Under the pieces are notes generated by a model that was not told where the DNA came from, searched no databases, and was given only the letters and a program-made list of their open reading frames with translations. From NCBI RefSeq assembly GCF_020103755.1, contig NZ_JAHSQD010000001.1, forward strand, positions 38,270-79,339: a stretch of 41,070 nt of DNA, given 5' to 3'. A program made the position numbers and the translations under genes. This document shows, piece by piece, positions 7,975 through 15,984 of this stretch. The stretch comes from Streptomyces sp. LS1784 (GTDB lineage: Bacteria > Actinomycetota > Actinomycetes > Streptomycetales > Streptomycetaceae). Within the stretch, counting starts at the first letter, position 1; the number at the start of each line of letters is the position of its first letter.

Positions 7975-9018
7975 TTGGACATATTCGCGTGTGCCGGGTG
8001 CTGCACCGAGCTGACGGCTCCGGTGTCCCGGGTCGCACTACCCGTCCACACCCACCACGGGGCCTGGGAGGAACTTCATCCTCCGATGCTGGAGGCGGCG
8101 ACGTACGCCGTCGACCCACAGCCCACCGGACCGCCCTGGCGATTGTGGGAGGAAGTCGGAGAGGAAGCCGCCGCCCGACAGGGGGTATATGCGCCGGTGT
8201 ACTCCTTCTCCTTCGGCGCGCGGGGCAGGATCGTCATCGCGCCCGGTGACTCCCGATCGATGACTCTGATCCTGGAGAAGTGTGAGGGCTACTGCCGGGG
8301 CGTGGACGGCCGGGCCGGGCCCAACCTGGCCTGTGCGGGGTGCGGACGGGCCGTGGCGACCCGGATCGACGACTGTGGCTCGTGGCAGACAGTGTGGCTG
8401 GAGCCCGACGCGGTCGTCCGCCGTCCCTCGGGGTCCCCGGCCGACCCGCTACCCGACTGGGCGGACCTGGAGCGTGCCGAGCACCGCATCCCGCCCGTCG
8501 AACCCGACGGGTCGTGGAGCCGCCGCTGGGAGGCCGCGGTCGGCGTCGCGCTGGCTCACCTCGTGGCGGCCACCGAGAACCATCCGGTGACCCTTCCCGC
8601 CGGCCCTGCCGCCGAGCTGCTCGGCCACACCGTGGCCCGCTACCTCCCGCCCGGGCCCGACCCCCGCTCAGTGGGTTTGGCCGGCCCGGGCATCCCCGAG
8701 CCCCGGCCCCGCCCCGACATCCTCCTCGTCCCCCGCCACCCCGGAACAGGCGAACCGTGGTGCCCACCCGATGGCGATGCGACGGTGGTGCCGCTGGACA
8801 GCGGAGTCTGGGCGTACCTCACCAGCCCCGGGGAGACCTCGCCGACGCCCGCCACCGGGGTGCTCCCGGAGGGTGTCCTGCGCGACGACTACCCACTGCC
8901 ATCGCGCCCCTGGTACCCCCTGGAACCCCACGACGGCGCCTTCAGGGACACCCTGATCAGGCTGCCCGCGATCCGTGGTCCCCGGCTGCGCAGGTATCAC
9001 GACGCGTACCGATCATGA
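7975..9018 (+). CDS. Large unknown protein with Cys-rich motifs
   Basis: 347 residues from a TTG start chosen because GAGGGGGAG lies 5 bases upstream; the open frame extends further 5' but crosses the terminator at 7824-7855 and reads as Pro/Arg noise. The N-terminus is LDIFACAGCCTELTAPVSRV. A second Cys pair region, KCEGYCRG followed by CAGCGRAVATRIDDCG, suggests one or two zinc sites. The rest (AVGVALAHLVAATENHPV, then a Pro-rich C-terminal third) has no motif I recognise, and there is no membrane segment. It is one of a run of unknown single genes beside the Imm21 and DUF1963 genes. Function unknown. Confidence 0.75.
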   Translation: MDIFACAGCCTELTAPVSRVALPVHTHHGAWEELHPPMLEAATYAVDPQPTGPPWRLWEEVGEEAAARQGVYAPVYSFSFGARGRIVIAPGDSRSMTLILEKCEGYCRGVDGRAGPNLACAGCGRAVATRIDDCGSWQTVWLEPDAVVRRPSGSPADPLPDWADLERAEHRIPPVEPDGSWSRRWEAAVGVALAHLVAATENHPVTLPAGPAAELLGHTVARYLPPGPDPRSVGLAGPGIPEPRPRPDILLVPRHPGTGEPWCPPDGDATVVPLDSGVWAYLTSPGETSPTPATGVLPEGVLRDDYPLPSRPWYPLEPHDGAFRDTLIRLPAIRGPRLRRYHDAYRS

Positions 9019-9109
9019 ACGCCTGATGGGCGACGGTGGGGCCACTTCGAACCGTCCCAGCGTCCGTGACCGTCCCTTCGGGGCTACGGGGGCGGGCTCG
9101 GTGTCCGAG

Positions 9110-9718
9110 TCAAGGAGTCGTTGTCGACTGGGCGTCGGCCTCCGGGAGGAGTTGGACCACGCCGACCCAGACGGACTCGTCGGCACACGTGTGGAACGCG
9201 CGGACTCTCCAGCGTCCTGCGGGCAGGTGGACGGGGGCTTGCTCCGGCTGGCCCCTGCCGTCCGGGTAGGGCATGCCGAGATTCTTTCCGGCTTCGGCCG
9301 AATCCATGAGAACCGCCGGTCCGTCGGTCTCCCAGAGGCCGCACTCCTCCCACGGCGTCGCCGGGTCATTCAGCGCGGCTTCGGTGGCGGCGAGCAGCTC
9401 GGCGTCGGAGTCGGCAGCGAGCCAGCGCATGAAGGCCCTCGGCTCGGACAGGTAGCAGGTGGTGGCGGGCTCGTCGCCCAGCACCAGCGCGGAGGCGCTG
9501 CCGTGGCCGCGCAGGCCGATCACGTCAGCCAGGCCCTCGATCCCGCAGGCCCGGTCGTAGTCGTCGGGCTGATCGCCGTCACCAATGATCACGCCGTCCT
9601 CGGTGCAGCCACCCCAGTGCTGCAGTGCGGACACCGGGACAACGACCAGCGGACCACCCATGGATTCGACCCAGGCCAGATCAGGGGCAAACCGGATGGC
9701 ATGTCGATCAGTACTCAT
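9110..9718 (-). CDS. Imm21-family immunity protein (orphan)
   Basis: 202 residues, ATG start MSTDRHAIRFAPDLAWVESM. The block WVESMGGPLVVVPVSAL, then WGGC, DYDRACGIEGLADVIG and ALVLGDEPATTCYL matches what I remember of Imm21, a polymorphic-toxin immunity family common in Streptomyces. Such proteins bind and neutralise a cognate secreted toxin in the cytoplasm; consistently, there is no signal peptide. No toxin gene lies within about 9 kb either side in this window, so it is an orphan, perhaps protecting against toxins of neighbours. The gene is convergent with the 7975-9018 gene. The family call rests on motif memory only. Confidence 0.75.
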   Translation of the reverse strand: MSTDRHAIRFAPDLAWVESMGGPLVVVPVSALQHWGGCTEDGVIIGDGDQPDDYDRACGIEGLADVIGLRGHGSASALVLGDEPATTCYLSEPRAFMRWLAADSDAELLAATEAALNDPATPWEECGLWETDGPAVLMDSAEAGKNLGMPYPDGRGQPEQAPVHLPAGRWRVRAFHTCADESVWVGVVQLLPEADAQSTTTP

Positions 9719-10063
9719 GCGCGCAGTGTGCCGCTGATCAGTGACAAGCAGGGACCCGGGTGAGTACTACCTGAGCGGCGGACAACGGACAGAACGGGTG
9801 GACCTACATAACTACACCGCCCGCCACCGCCGATTCCACGATGCCGTCGCCGGGTGGGTCACCTTTCTCTGGGGCTGATGACGCGTGGCGGGTAGAGCAG
9901 TGCAGGTCAGCAGCGGTGAAGGTGACGCTAGCGAATGCGACAGCTGTGGTGCCATCGCCGGGGTGGGTGGGCGTTGGCCGTCTTGCGCACGAGTCGCCCC
10001 GGGCTGATCCCCCGCCAGGTGGTGTCTGTGGCCCGCGCTACCATGCGGCGATTTGGAGGCCTC
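9719..10063. other. Intergenic region between divergent genes
   Basis: This stretch separates the divergent Imm21 and DUF1963 genes. No gene or clear repeat was seen. It should hold both promoters. Confidence 0.5.
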
Positions 10064-10948
10064 ATGAGTTTCACCGTTCCGCCGCCGCCACTCGATATAG
10101 CGGACCACTTCCCGGACCTGGTTCCACATGCCCGGTCCACCACTCTGCTGTACCCGCGTGCCGGTGCCCCCGGTCGGTGGGAGAGCTCGCTTGGTGGACC
10201 GCTGTTGTGGCCGGCTGACGAGCTGTGGCCGACATGTGCCGCGCCGGACCACTACAACCCTGCGCGCGGACGTGCGGTGGTCGGGCCGGACCCCGTGGCC
10301 ATGGTGTCCGTGGTTCAACTCTTCGCCAAGGATGTTCCAGCGCTGACATTTCCGGCTGGGACCGATGTGCTCCAGGTGCTCTGGTGCCCGCTGATCCACT
10401 CTGAGTACGACCAGTGGTCGCCTGTGCCTGCCTTGCGTTGGCGGTCCGCCGTGGAAGCCGCGTCCGGGCAGCTGCGGGGGGAGGCGCCGAAGCCGTACGA
10501 GTTCGACGACGAGTACGTGCCTCGGCCCTGCGTTGTTCACCCGACTGAGGCCGTTGAGTACCCGAACTGGGACCTACCGGACAATCTGGTCGAGCGCGTT
10601 GGGGAGTGGAGCGACGAGGTTGAGGAGACCACAGGCATCTCCTACTTCGACGCGTTCACCACCAGGCAGAGCAAGGTCGGCGGCTATCCGGGCTGGACCC
10701 AGGCGCCGAGGTGGCCCGAGTGCGTCTGCGGCGAACGGATGGAGCACCTCCTGACGATCTCGGCGAGCGAGTCGTGCGGCCGATGGCTGCCAGTCGAGGA
10801 GCGGACGAGTCCCGGCTCCGGCTGGGAGGTGTCCGACGCCCGGCAGGACAACAGCCACGGGATGGTCATGGGCGACGCCGGTGGCATCCACGTCTTCGTC
10901 TGCCGTGCCTGCCCCAACTGGCCCACGATCCACCGCTATGACTGCTGA
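10064..10948 (+). CDS. DUF1963 (YwqG-like) protein
   Basis: 294 residues from ATG MSFTVPPPPLDIADHFPDL, with TTGGAGGCCT just upstream deciding the start. The sequence pattern is that of the DUF1963/YwqG family: TTLLYPRAGAP, SSLGGPLLWPADELWP, then VSVVQLFAKDVPALTFPAGT and LLQ-type strands (VLQVLWCPL), KVGGYPGWTQAP near the middle-C-terminal part, and a late FVCRACPNWP. SKVGGYPxWxQ is the most characteristic element. Two Cys pairs near the end (CVCG and CRAC) may bind zinc. The family is cytoplasmic and its biochemical role is unsettled; members occur in toxin-immunity gene neighbourhoods. The gene 42 bases downstream is probably in the same operon. Confidence 0.8.
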   Translation: MSFTVPPPPLDIADHFPDLVPHARSTTLLYPRAGAPGRWESSLGGPLLWPADELWPTCAAPDHYNPARGRAVVGPDPVAMVSVVQLFAKDVPALTFPAGTDVLQVLWCPLIHSEYDQWSPVPALRWRSAVEAASGQLRGEAPKPYEFDDEYVPRPCVVHPTEAVEYPNWDLPDNLVERVGEWSDEVEETTGISYFDAFTTRQSKVGGYPGWTQAPRWPECVCGERMEHLLTISASESCGRWLPVEERTSPGSGWEVSDARQDNSHGMVMGDAGGIHVFVCRACPNWPTIHRYDC

Positions 10949-10990
10949 TTCCTGTGTGCTGGCTGAAGGCCGAGGCGAGCAGCGATACAC

Positions 10991-11479
10991 GTGAACGGGT
11001 TGCCCGAGATCGTTGGACGCGAGGAGTTCGCTGCTCTGATCATCAGAACCGATTACGAGGATGAGGTGGCGTGGCGGGCGGTAGTGGAGGAGGTTTCCCG
11101 GCCGTGGGGGCCCGGCGGAGAGTATGAGGCCGAGATCCACCTGGTGGACGACCCGGCCTGGGCCGGAGCGACGATTGAGGCAGCCGTCACCGCGGTGAAG
11201 CGGGACGAGGATCTCAGCGTGGTCTTCATCGCCGACGACACCACGATGAAGTCCGCCCAGTACGCCCTTCTCGCCCTCGATCCCTTCCACGAGGACGAGG
11301 ACCTCGACCCCGTGTACTACCAGGAACTGATCGACTCCCCGTCGGCCCGCGAGTTCCGTACGACCCCGGCCGCCGTGCATGACGTGCACGCGAATCTGTC
11401 GATCGGGAACATGGACTTCCAGGAGTTTGCCGCGAGCGCACGCGCCGATTCCGAAGGCATCCTTCGCCCCGTGAGATGA
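10991..11479 (+). CDS. Unknown acidic protein, possibly DUF6924-like
   Basis: 162 residues, GTG start (VNGLPEIVGREEFAALIIRT). ALIIRTDYEDEVAWRAVVEE at the N-terminus and VVFIADDTTM plus DVHANLSIGNMDFQEFA towards the C-terminus recall a Streptomyces family I associate with DUF6924, but the label is uncertain. It is strongly acidic and predicted cytoplasmic. It follows the DUF1963 gene by 42 bases on the same strand. Proteins of this sort often sit with Imm/SUKH-like genes, which fits the local context but does not prove an immunity role. Confidence 0.7.
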   Translation: MNGLPEIVGREEFAALIIRTDYEDEVAWRAVVEEVSRPWGPGGEYEAEIHLVDDPAWAGATIEAAVTAVKRDEDLSVVFIADDTTMKSAQYALLALDPFHEDEDLDPVYYQELIDSPSAREFRTTPAAVHDVHANLSIGNMDFQEFAASARADSEGILRPVR

Positions 11480-11524
11480 AGGCGCTGGCCCGCTTCAGCA
11501 GGCCAGCGGGTCGATTGGATCCGT

Positions 11525-11838
11525 TCAGTTGCGCTGGTTGAGGCCCGGGTCAGGTCCCGGTTGGCCGACCGTGCGGCGTCCAGGTCGGCGCGCGCCTCCT
11601 CCAGCTGTCCTGCCAGTTCCACGGTCCGCTGTTGCAGCCGGGTGATGGTGCGGTGGAGTTCGTCGACGTCGGCGGGCGCGCCGAGGCCGGACTCCCGCCA
11701 CGCCTGTTCTCCCAGGGCTTGGGAGAGCCGTCTCTCCAGTTGCTGGACGCGAGCTGTCAGGCGGGCGTTGCGGGCGTGGGAGTCCGGTTTATGGATGCCC
11801 GCGCCGGAGCTCGACTGCGGTCTTGGCCGCTTGTACAA
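11525..11838 (-). pseudogene. DUF6262-type coiled-coil protein, 3' remnant with frameshift
   Basis: The leftward frame reads ARLTARVQQLERRLSQALGE, QAWRESGLGAPADVDEL and then LAGQLEEARADLDAARSANR, a long coiled coil. This is the C-terminal half of the small coiled-coil protein (DUF6262) that accompanies tyrosine recombinases in Tn554-like transposition cassettes of Streptomyces. Near 11540 a one-base shift into the adjacent frame gives the usual ending LNQRN-stop (stop at 11525-11527). No recombinase gene accompanies it, so it marks the site of a lost integrative element. Confidence 0.65.
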
Positions 11839-11936
11839 CTGCTTCTGACGTCAGGTCCTTGTCCACATCTCAAGGTCCGGTGGCACGGGACAACATGACG
11901 TCGGATCGGCTGGGTGGCGGCCTGGTCGGAAGCAAC

Positions 11937-11957
11937 GGTGTAAACGCCGTTTACACC
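11937..11957 (+). promoter_or_regulatory. Palindrome copy 1 upstream of parA (operator/parS-like)
   Basis: Perfect inverted repeat with core GTGTAAACGCCGTTTACAC (11938-11956), extended by one matching pair on each side; 10-bp arms around a single central C. It lies about 77 bases before the parA ATG, where a promoter is expected. The same palindrome, with central G, occurs twice in parB. I infer a binding site for ParB (centromere) or for ParA's N-terminal DNA-binding part (operator). Confidence 0.8.
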
Positions 11958-12033
11958 GGAGGGGAAGAGAGACCGGACGACACACGGGCTGCGTGATGTG
12001 CCTAAACCGGCCCGGCGCCACTATGGTGACGTC

Positions 12034-13233
12034 ATGACGTCTCAAAACTCCGAAGGAGAGCGGGAAAAGGTTGCGTCGAAGCTTCCTGTAGCCCTCCGCC
12101 AGGAACTCAAGACCCGGGCCGCCCAGCTCGGCATCGACATGCAGGACGCCGTCGCCCAGGCCGTCGAGCAGTGGCGTGCCCGGCCGGCGGACAGCAACCC
12201 GACCATCGACACGTCCGGGGCCGAGAGCTGGAACACGTGGCTCCCTACCGGCCTGTACGACGCGTTCAAGAAGGACTGCGCCAGCCGCGGCATCTCCTTC
12301 GTACAAGGCCTCGCCCAGGCCATCCGGGCGTGGATCGACTCCCACAACGTCTCCCTCGCCGAGCTGACGATCCCCAGGTACACGCGGCGGATCGTCGTCT
12401 GCAACCAGAAGGGCGGCGTCGGCAAAACCACGATCGCCGCCGGGACAGGCCAGGCCATAGCGCTGGGCCTGCCCGCCAGCACGGGCGCTTCGAAGCTTCC
12501 CTCGCTACCGGGGCTGCGCACCCTGCTCGTCGACTACGACCCGCAGGGCCACCTGACCTCCCAGCTCGGCGTCAAGCAGATCGCCCCGGGCGAGGAGAGC
12601 CTGGTGACCCACATGGTCGACCGGGACCGCGTGGCCGGTTCGCTGCTCGACCAGGTCGTGGAGATCGAGCCGGACCACTTCGAAGGACGACTCAGCCTGC
12701 TCCCTTCGAGCTTCGACGCGTTCCTGCTCGACTCCCGGCTCGGGTCCGTCCGCGGGCCCCGCGAGACCAGCCTCCAGCGTGCCCTCGCCCCACTCGAGGA
12801 GCACTTCGACGTCATCGTGATCGACGCCCCCCCGAACCTCGGCCTGGCAATGGACGCCGGCCTCTACTACGGGCACCGCCGCAAGAACGAGGCGCCCGGC
12901 GCCTCCGGCGTCCTCATCCCGGTCGAGGCGGAGGACTCCTCCGCAGATGCCTACGCCATGCTCGACAGCCAGGTCCGCACCGTCAGCCTCGACTACGAGG
13001 TCGACATCGACCGGCTCGGACTCGTCGTCAACAAGTTCGACAAGCGCAAGGGCTACGTCGCCACCCACTCCCTCCAGAACTGGCAGTCGCTGGGCACACC
13101 GCCCGTCGTCTCCGTCGTCCCCGACCTCAAGGAGCAGCGCGAGGCCGTCCACGTCAAGCAGCCGCTGCTCATGTACGCCCCCACATCCATCCAGGCGCAG
13201 CGCATGCGCGAGATCCGACGGAGGCTCGCGTGA
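12034..13233 (+). CDS. parA: ParA partition ATPase with N-terminal DNA-binding extension
   Basis: 399 residues from the ATG (MTSQNSEGEREKVASKLP); a GTG at 11998 in the same frame is an alternative. The Walker-type ParA/MinD core starts around residue 119: deviant Walker A CNQKGGVGKTT (126-133), then LLVDYDPQGHLTSQLG, and VIVIDAPPNLGLAMDAGL. ParA ATPases move plasmids over the nucleoid with ParB-parS complexes. Before the core are two similar units, about 13-47 (KVASKLPVALRQELKTRAAQ) and 65-100 (SWNTWLPTGLYDAFKKDCAS), each resembling a ribbon-helix-helix module, probably for autoregulation. The stop overlaps the parB start (GTGA, 13230-13233). The nearby palindrome at 11937 is the likely operator. 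Confidence 0.92.
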   Translation: MTSQNSEGEREKVASKLPVALRQELKTRAAQLGIDMQDAVAQAVEQWRARPADSNPTIDTSGAESWNTWLPTGLYDAFKKDCASRGISFVQGLAQAIRAWIDSHNVSLAELTIPRYTRRIVVCNQKGGVGKTTIAAGTGQAIALGLPASTGASKLPSLPGLRTLLVDYDPQGHLTSQLGVKQIAPGEESLVTHMVDRDRVAGSLLDQVVEIEPDHFEGRLSLLPSSFDAFLLDSRLGSVRGPRETSLQRALAPLEEHFDVIVIDAPPNLGLAMDAGLYYGHRRKNEAPGASGVLIPVEAEDSSADAYAMLDSQVRTVSLDYEVDIDRLGLVVNKFDKRKGYVATHSLQNWQSLGTPPVVSVVPDLKEQREAVHVKQPLLMYAPTSIQAQRMREIRRRLA

Positions 13234-14450
13234 GCATCGCCAAGAAGCTGCAGGCCGGCGGAGGGTCGTTCGGGGCGTTGGCCCAGGGCGCGGCCCGCGG
13301 AGACGAGGTACGGGCGCGCAGCGAGGCACTGGACGCCACGGGCCGGGTGCGGCGTGCGTCGTCGGCGCCCGTGTCCTCGATCGTCTTCAACCCGCTCAAC
13401 CCGCGGAAGACCATCGACAGCGAGTCGATCGACGAGCTCGCCGAGAGTCTGGCTCGCCAGCAGATCGTTCCGGTCACCGTGGTGAGCCGTGGCGCGTTCC
13501 TCGACGCACATCCGGACCAGGCGGAGGTGATCGGTGAGGCGGACTTCGTCGCGCTCGACGGCAACCGGCGTCTGAGGGCCGCGCAGAAGGCGGGCCTCAA
13601 GACCCTGCGTGTGGACCTCAACGACGATCTGGTCTCCCGCGCTTCGGACATGGTCGAGGCGGCTCTGATCGCAAACGCCCACCGCGAGGACGTGTCGCCG
13701 TTCGAGGAAGCCCAGGCGATCGAGCAGCTGCTGGACTCGGTCTACGACGGCAACCAGGCCGCTGTGGCGCGGGCGCTGGGCAAGTCCCGTGCGTGGGTGG
13801 GACAGCGGTTGGCGCTGCTGCACCTGTCCCCCGAGCTTCAGGAGCAGGCGGGAGCCGGGGAGCTGGCCATTGAGGATGCGCGCAGGATCGGTGCAGAGGC
13901 GCGGTCGGGGAAGATCACCCCGGCTGAGCAGCTCGACCGGGCCGAGTCCGCGAAGAAGATGGCAGCCGACAAGCTGGCGGCGAAGGCGGCACGAGCGGGC
14001 AAGTGCGCGGACCGTCCGGCGGGGGAGAAGGCGGACCGCGCCTCGACGCCTACCAACCGCGTCTCGACGCCCACCAGTGGGGGCGACGGTGCCGAGGACG
14101 GTGTAAACGGCGTTTACACGCCGGCTACGGTCCAGTCCTCCGAGGGCCGCTCGCCGGAAGGGGCCTCTGGTGTAAACGGCGTTTACACCTCGGGTCTGCC
14201 GGACCAGCGTGACGCCAGTACCGATGAGAACGGCCGAGCTGCGTCTTCTGAGGAGATGCCCTCTGTGGGCCTGCTGCAGAGGGCCCAGCAGGTCGCGTCA
14301 GGTGGAACCGGCGTTCCCGACTGGCGTGACCTCGAAGGAGTGGCGACCTGGCTCTGCCGTTTTCTCCAGCCCGACGAGCTGAGGGTCGTCGCCACCACGG
14401 TGCTGGACCGACTGGACGAGTATGCGCCGGAGCCTACGGCCGGCAGCTGA
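13230..14450 (+). CDS. parB: ParB centromere-binding protein with embedded palindromes
   Basis: 406 residues, GTG start coupled to parA. The N-terminal CTP-binding ParB/Srx domain includes NPLNPRKTIDSESIDELAES, ALDGNRRLRAAQKAG (GNRR in place of the usual GERR) and ALIANAHREDVSPFEEAQAI (box II, about 146-163). The central HTH is NQAAVARALGKSRAWVGQRL (175-194). About 230-340 is a charged, Ala/Ser/Thr-rich linker, longer than in chromosomal ParB, and it encodes GVNGVYT twice (291-297 and 314-320), exactly where the 21-bp palindrome lies. The C-terminus (LCRFLQPDELRVVATTVLDR) is probably the dimerisation part. It nucleates on parS and activates ParA ATPase. Assignment is strong. Confidence 0.92.
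   Translation: MSIAKKLQAGGGSFGALAQGAARGDEVRARSEALDATGRVRRASSAPVSSIVFNPLNPRKTIDSESIDELAESLARQQIVPVTVVSRGAFLDAHPDQAEVIGEADFVALDGNRRLRAAQKAGLKTLRVDLNDDLVSRASDMVEAALIANAHREDVSPFEEAQAIEQLLDSVYDGNQAAVARALGKSRAWVGQRLALLHLSPELQEQAGAGELAIEDARRIGAEARSGKITPAEQLDRAESAKKMAADKLAAKAARAGKCADRPAGEKADRASTPTNRVSTPTSGGDGAEDGVNGVYTPATVQSSEGRSPEGASGVNGVYTSGLPDQRDASTDENGRAASSEEMPSVGLLQRAQQVASGGTGVPDWRDLEGVATWLCRFLQPDELRVVATTVLDRLDEYAPEPTAGS
14100..14120 (+). promoter_or_regulatory. Palindrome copy 2 inside parB (parS-like)
   Basis: Core GTGTAAACGGCGTTTACAC at 14101-14119, read in frame as parB codons 291-297 (GVNGVYT). It matches the copy before parA except for the central base. Confidence 0.8.
14169..14189 (+). 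promoter_or_regulatory. Palindrome copy 3 inside parB (parS-like)
   Basis: Core GTGTAAACGGCGTTTACAC at 14170-14188 with full 10-bp arms, exactly 69 bp after copy 2 and in the same reading frame (codons 314-320, again GVNGVYT). Flanking codons differ, so it is the site, not a longer duplicated segment, that is repeated. Confidence 0.8.
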
Positions 14451-14474
14451 TCAGCAAGAGAGCCCCCAACCGGC

Positions 14475-14500
14475 GGCCCGGCACCTGAAGGTGTCGGGCC
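14475..14500 (+). terminator. Terminator after parAB
   Basis: GGCCCGGCACC, TGAA loop, GGTGTCGGGCC: an 11-bp stem with one G-T pair, 25 bases after the parB stop and followed by gtcttgctt. Confidence 0.8.
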
Positions 14501-14610
14501 GTCTTGCTTCCCGGGTGGCTCAACCCCTTTTCGTGCTGCTTCTGACGCCACTGCAGCTGGCCCCCGATGGCGAGTACACCGAGCACCTCGCTCGGCGGAA
14601 GGTGCCCGAG

Positions 14611-14630
14611 ATGTTGTCCGCGGACAACAT
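14611..14630 (+). promoter_or_regulatory. Second palindrome type, copy 1
   Basis: Perfect 20-bp palindrome ATGTTGTCCGCGGACAACAT in the noncoding DNA after the parAB terminator. It is unrelated in sequence to the GTGTAAACG palindrome. A half-site (GGACAACAT) also occurs at about 11888-11896, upstream of parA. It could be a second centromere element or an operator. Confidence 0.75.
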
Positions 14631-14680
14631 CGCATCCCCACCGAAGGAGCCTGCCGTCGCGACCACGAAGCACGCCACTG

Positions 14681-14698
14681 TGTTGTCCGCGGACAACA
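14681..14698 (+). promoter_or_regulatory. Second palindrome type, copy 2
   Basis: TGTTGTCCGCGGACAACA, an exact 18-bp repeat of the core of the 14611 palindrome and exactly 69 bp further on. The rest of 14501-14938 shows no believable gene: the open frame crossing it lacks a start signal and reads through the terminator. Confidence 0.75.
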
Positions 14699-14938
14699 TG
14701 GGCCTGGAACCCGCCGGGTGGGGCCCGCAGCCGGCGGAGATCCTGCCGTGTAACCGACCGAAAGTCGCGTCGGTCCGAGTGCCCCGGCGCCTCTCTCGGA
14801 TCCGCCAGTTCGAGCAGTTGTCAGGAATTGTGGTCAAGAGCGTCCGCCAGTAAGTGCGGGATCGGGCTGGGCATGGGGTCTCTCGGTGACCAGTCCCTCG
14901 ACCGCAGTAGGGTCCACGCAAGGGGAAAGGGGGGCCAC

Positions 14939-15973
14939 ATGGAGCGAGCCCGAGTCCTGCTGCTGGATGCGGCTCCTGGCGAGTTGCTTGGCCACGGGCT
15001 GGCCGTCACGCTGAATCTTCAGCGGGTTACCGATCGCGCCGGGGCGCGGACTGCCTGGGCCGGCCGGGTGGACTTCACCGATTTCGATGCCTTCGACGAG
15101 CCCGCGCTGCTTGCCGAGACTGTCCGGGACGGACTCGGCTACCACGCGGTCAAGTCCCGTGCCGGTGTGCCGCTGCGCGCGGCGTTTCTCACGGCGGCGA
15201 CGGACGCGAAGCTCGCGAACCGGCTTCGTGTGGTCGGCCGGGCCGGGGCTGGCACCGATCACGTCGAGTTGGCGGCCGCAGCCCGTCACGGGGTCGCCGT
15301 CACCCATACCCCGGGGTCCAACGCGAATGCGGTTGCCGAGTTCGCTCTCGCCCAGCTCCTCGCCCTGACCCGGGATCTCCCGGCACACAACGAGGCCGCG
15401 CACCGCGGCAGATGGCGTGCACCAGTCGCACCGGCGGTAGAGCTGTCGGAGCTGACCCTCGGCATTGTCGGGCTCGGGCGGATCGGCCTGGCACTGGCCG
15501 AGCGGGCGACCGCCCTGGGCATGGAGGTCCAGGGCCTCTCGCGGCGACCGCCCGAGGCATCGGTGCCCCGGGCCCGTTCCCTCACCGCGCTGCTGGCGAC
15601 CAGTGATGTGGTCTCGCTGCACCTGCCGCTCACTTCGCAGACGCGAGGGATGGTCGGGCGGGCGGAGCTTGCGCTGATGCGTCCGGGGTCGGTCCTGCTG
15701 AACACCGCCCGGGGCGGGATCGTTGACGAGCAGGCGCTGGCCGATGCGCTGCGCGACCCCGCACACCCGCTCGCGGCAGCCGCCATCGACACCTTCGAGC
15801 ACGAGCACGAAGCCTTCGCCTCGCCGCTCTTCGGCCTGCCGAACGCCCTGCTCACCCCTCATGTCGCCGGGATGACCAGGAACGCCATGGCCACGGCGGC
15901 CCTGCGCTGCGCGGACCACATCGCGGCCCTGCTTGCCAACCGCCCTGACGGCGTACCTGTGGTGACCATGTGA
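14939..15973 (+). CDS. NAD-dependent D-2-hydroxyacid dehydrogenase
   Basis: 344 residues from ATG MERARVLLLDAAPGEL with a purine-rich AGGGGAAAGGGG upstream; the longer in-frame ORF crosses the palindromes and is not used. N-terminal catalytic half with RAGAGTDHVELAAAARHGVA and NANAVAEFALAQLLAL; Rossmann loop GIVGLGRIGLALAE (GLGRIG 178-183); catalytic Arg258 in NTARGGIVDEQAL; catalytic His308 in TPHVAGMT. This is the D-3-phosphoglycerate/hydroxyisocaproate dehydrogenase family, which interconverts 2-oxo- and D-2-hydroxyacids. It lacks the C-terminal ACT domain of SerA. It stands alone between the par locus and IS relics, so the pathway is unknown. It is about 12 kb from the metallophore genes and no link is visible. 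Confidence 0.9.
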   Translation: MERARVLLLDAAPGELLGHGLAVTLNLQRVTDRAGARTAWAGRVDFTDFDAFDEPALLAETVRDGLGYHAVKSRAGVPLRAAFLTAATDAKLANRLRVVGRAGAGTDHVELAAAARHGVAVTHTPGSNANAVAEFALAQLLALTRDLPAHNEAAHRGRWRAPVAPAVELSELTLGIVGLGRIGLALAERATALGMEVQGLSRRPPEASVPRARSLTALLATSDVVSLHLPLTSQTRGMVGRAELALMRPGSVLLNTARGGIVDEQALADALRDPAHPLAAAAIDTFEHEHEAFASPLFGLPNALLTPHVAGMTRNAMATAALRCADHIAALLANRPDGVPVVTM

Positions 15974-15984
15974 AGGCGTCCTCC

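Noticed and set aside
14422..14853. Open frame across the second palindrome pair
   Set aside because: It starts inside parB, reads through the terminator, and its content is dictated by the palindromes; no coding evidence.
14939..15973. SerA supplying phosphoserine to the metallophore pathway
   Set aside because: No ACT domain, more than 6 kb away, no iron box and separated by IS relics; substrate unknown.
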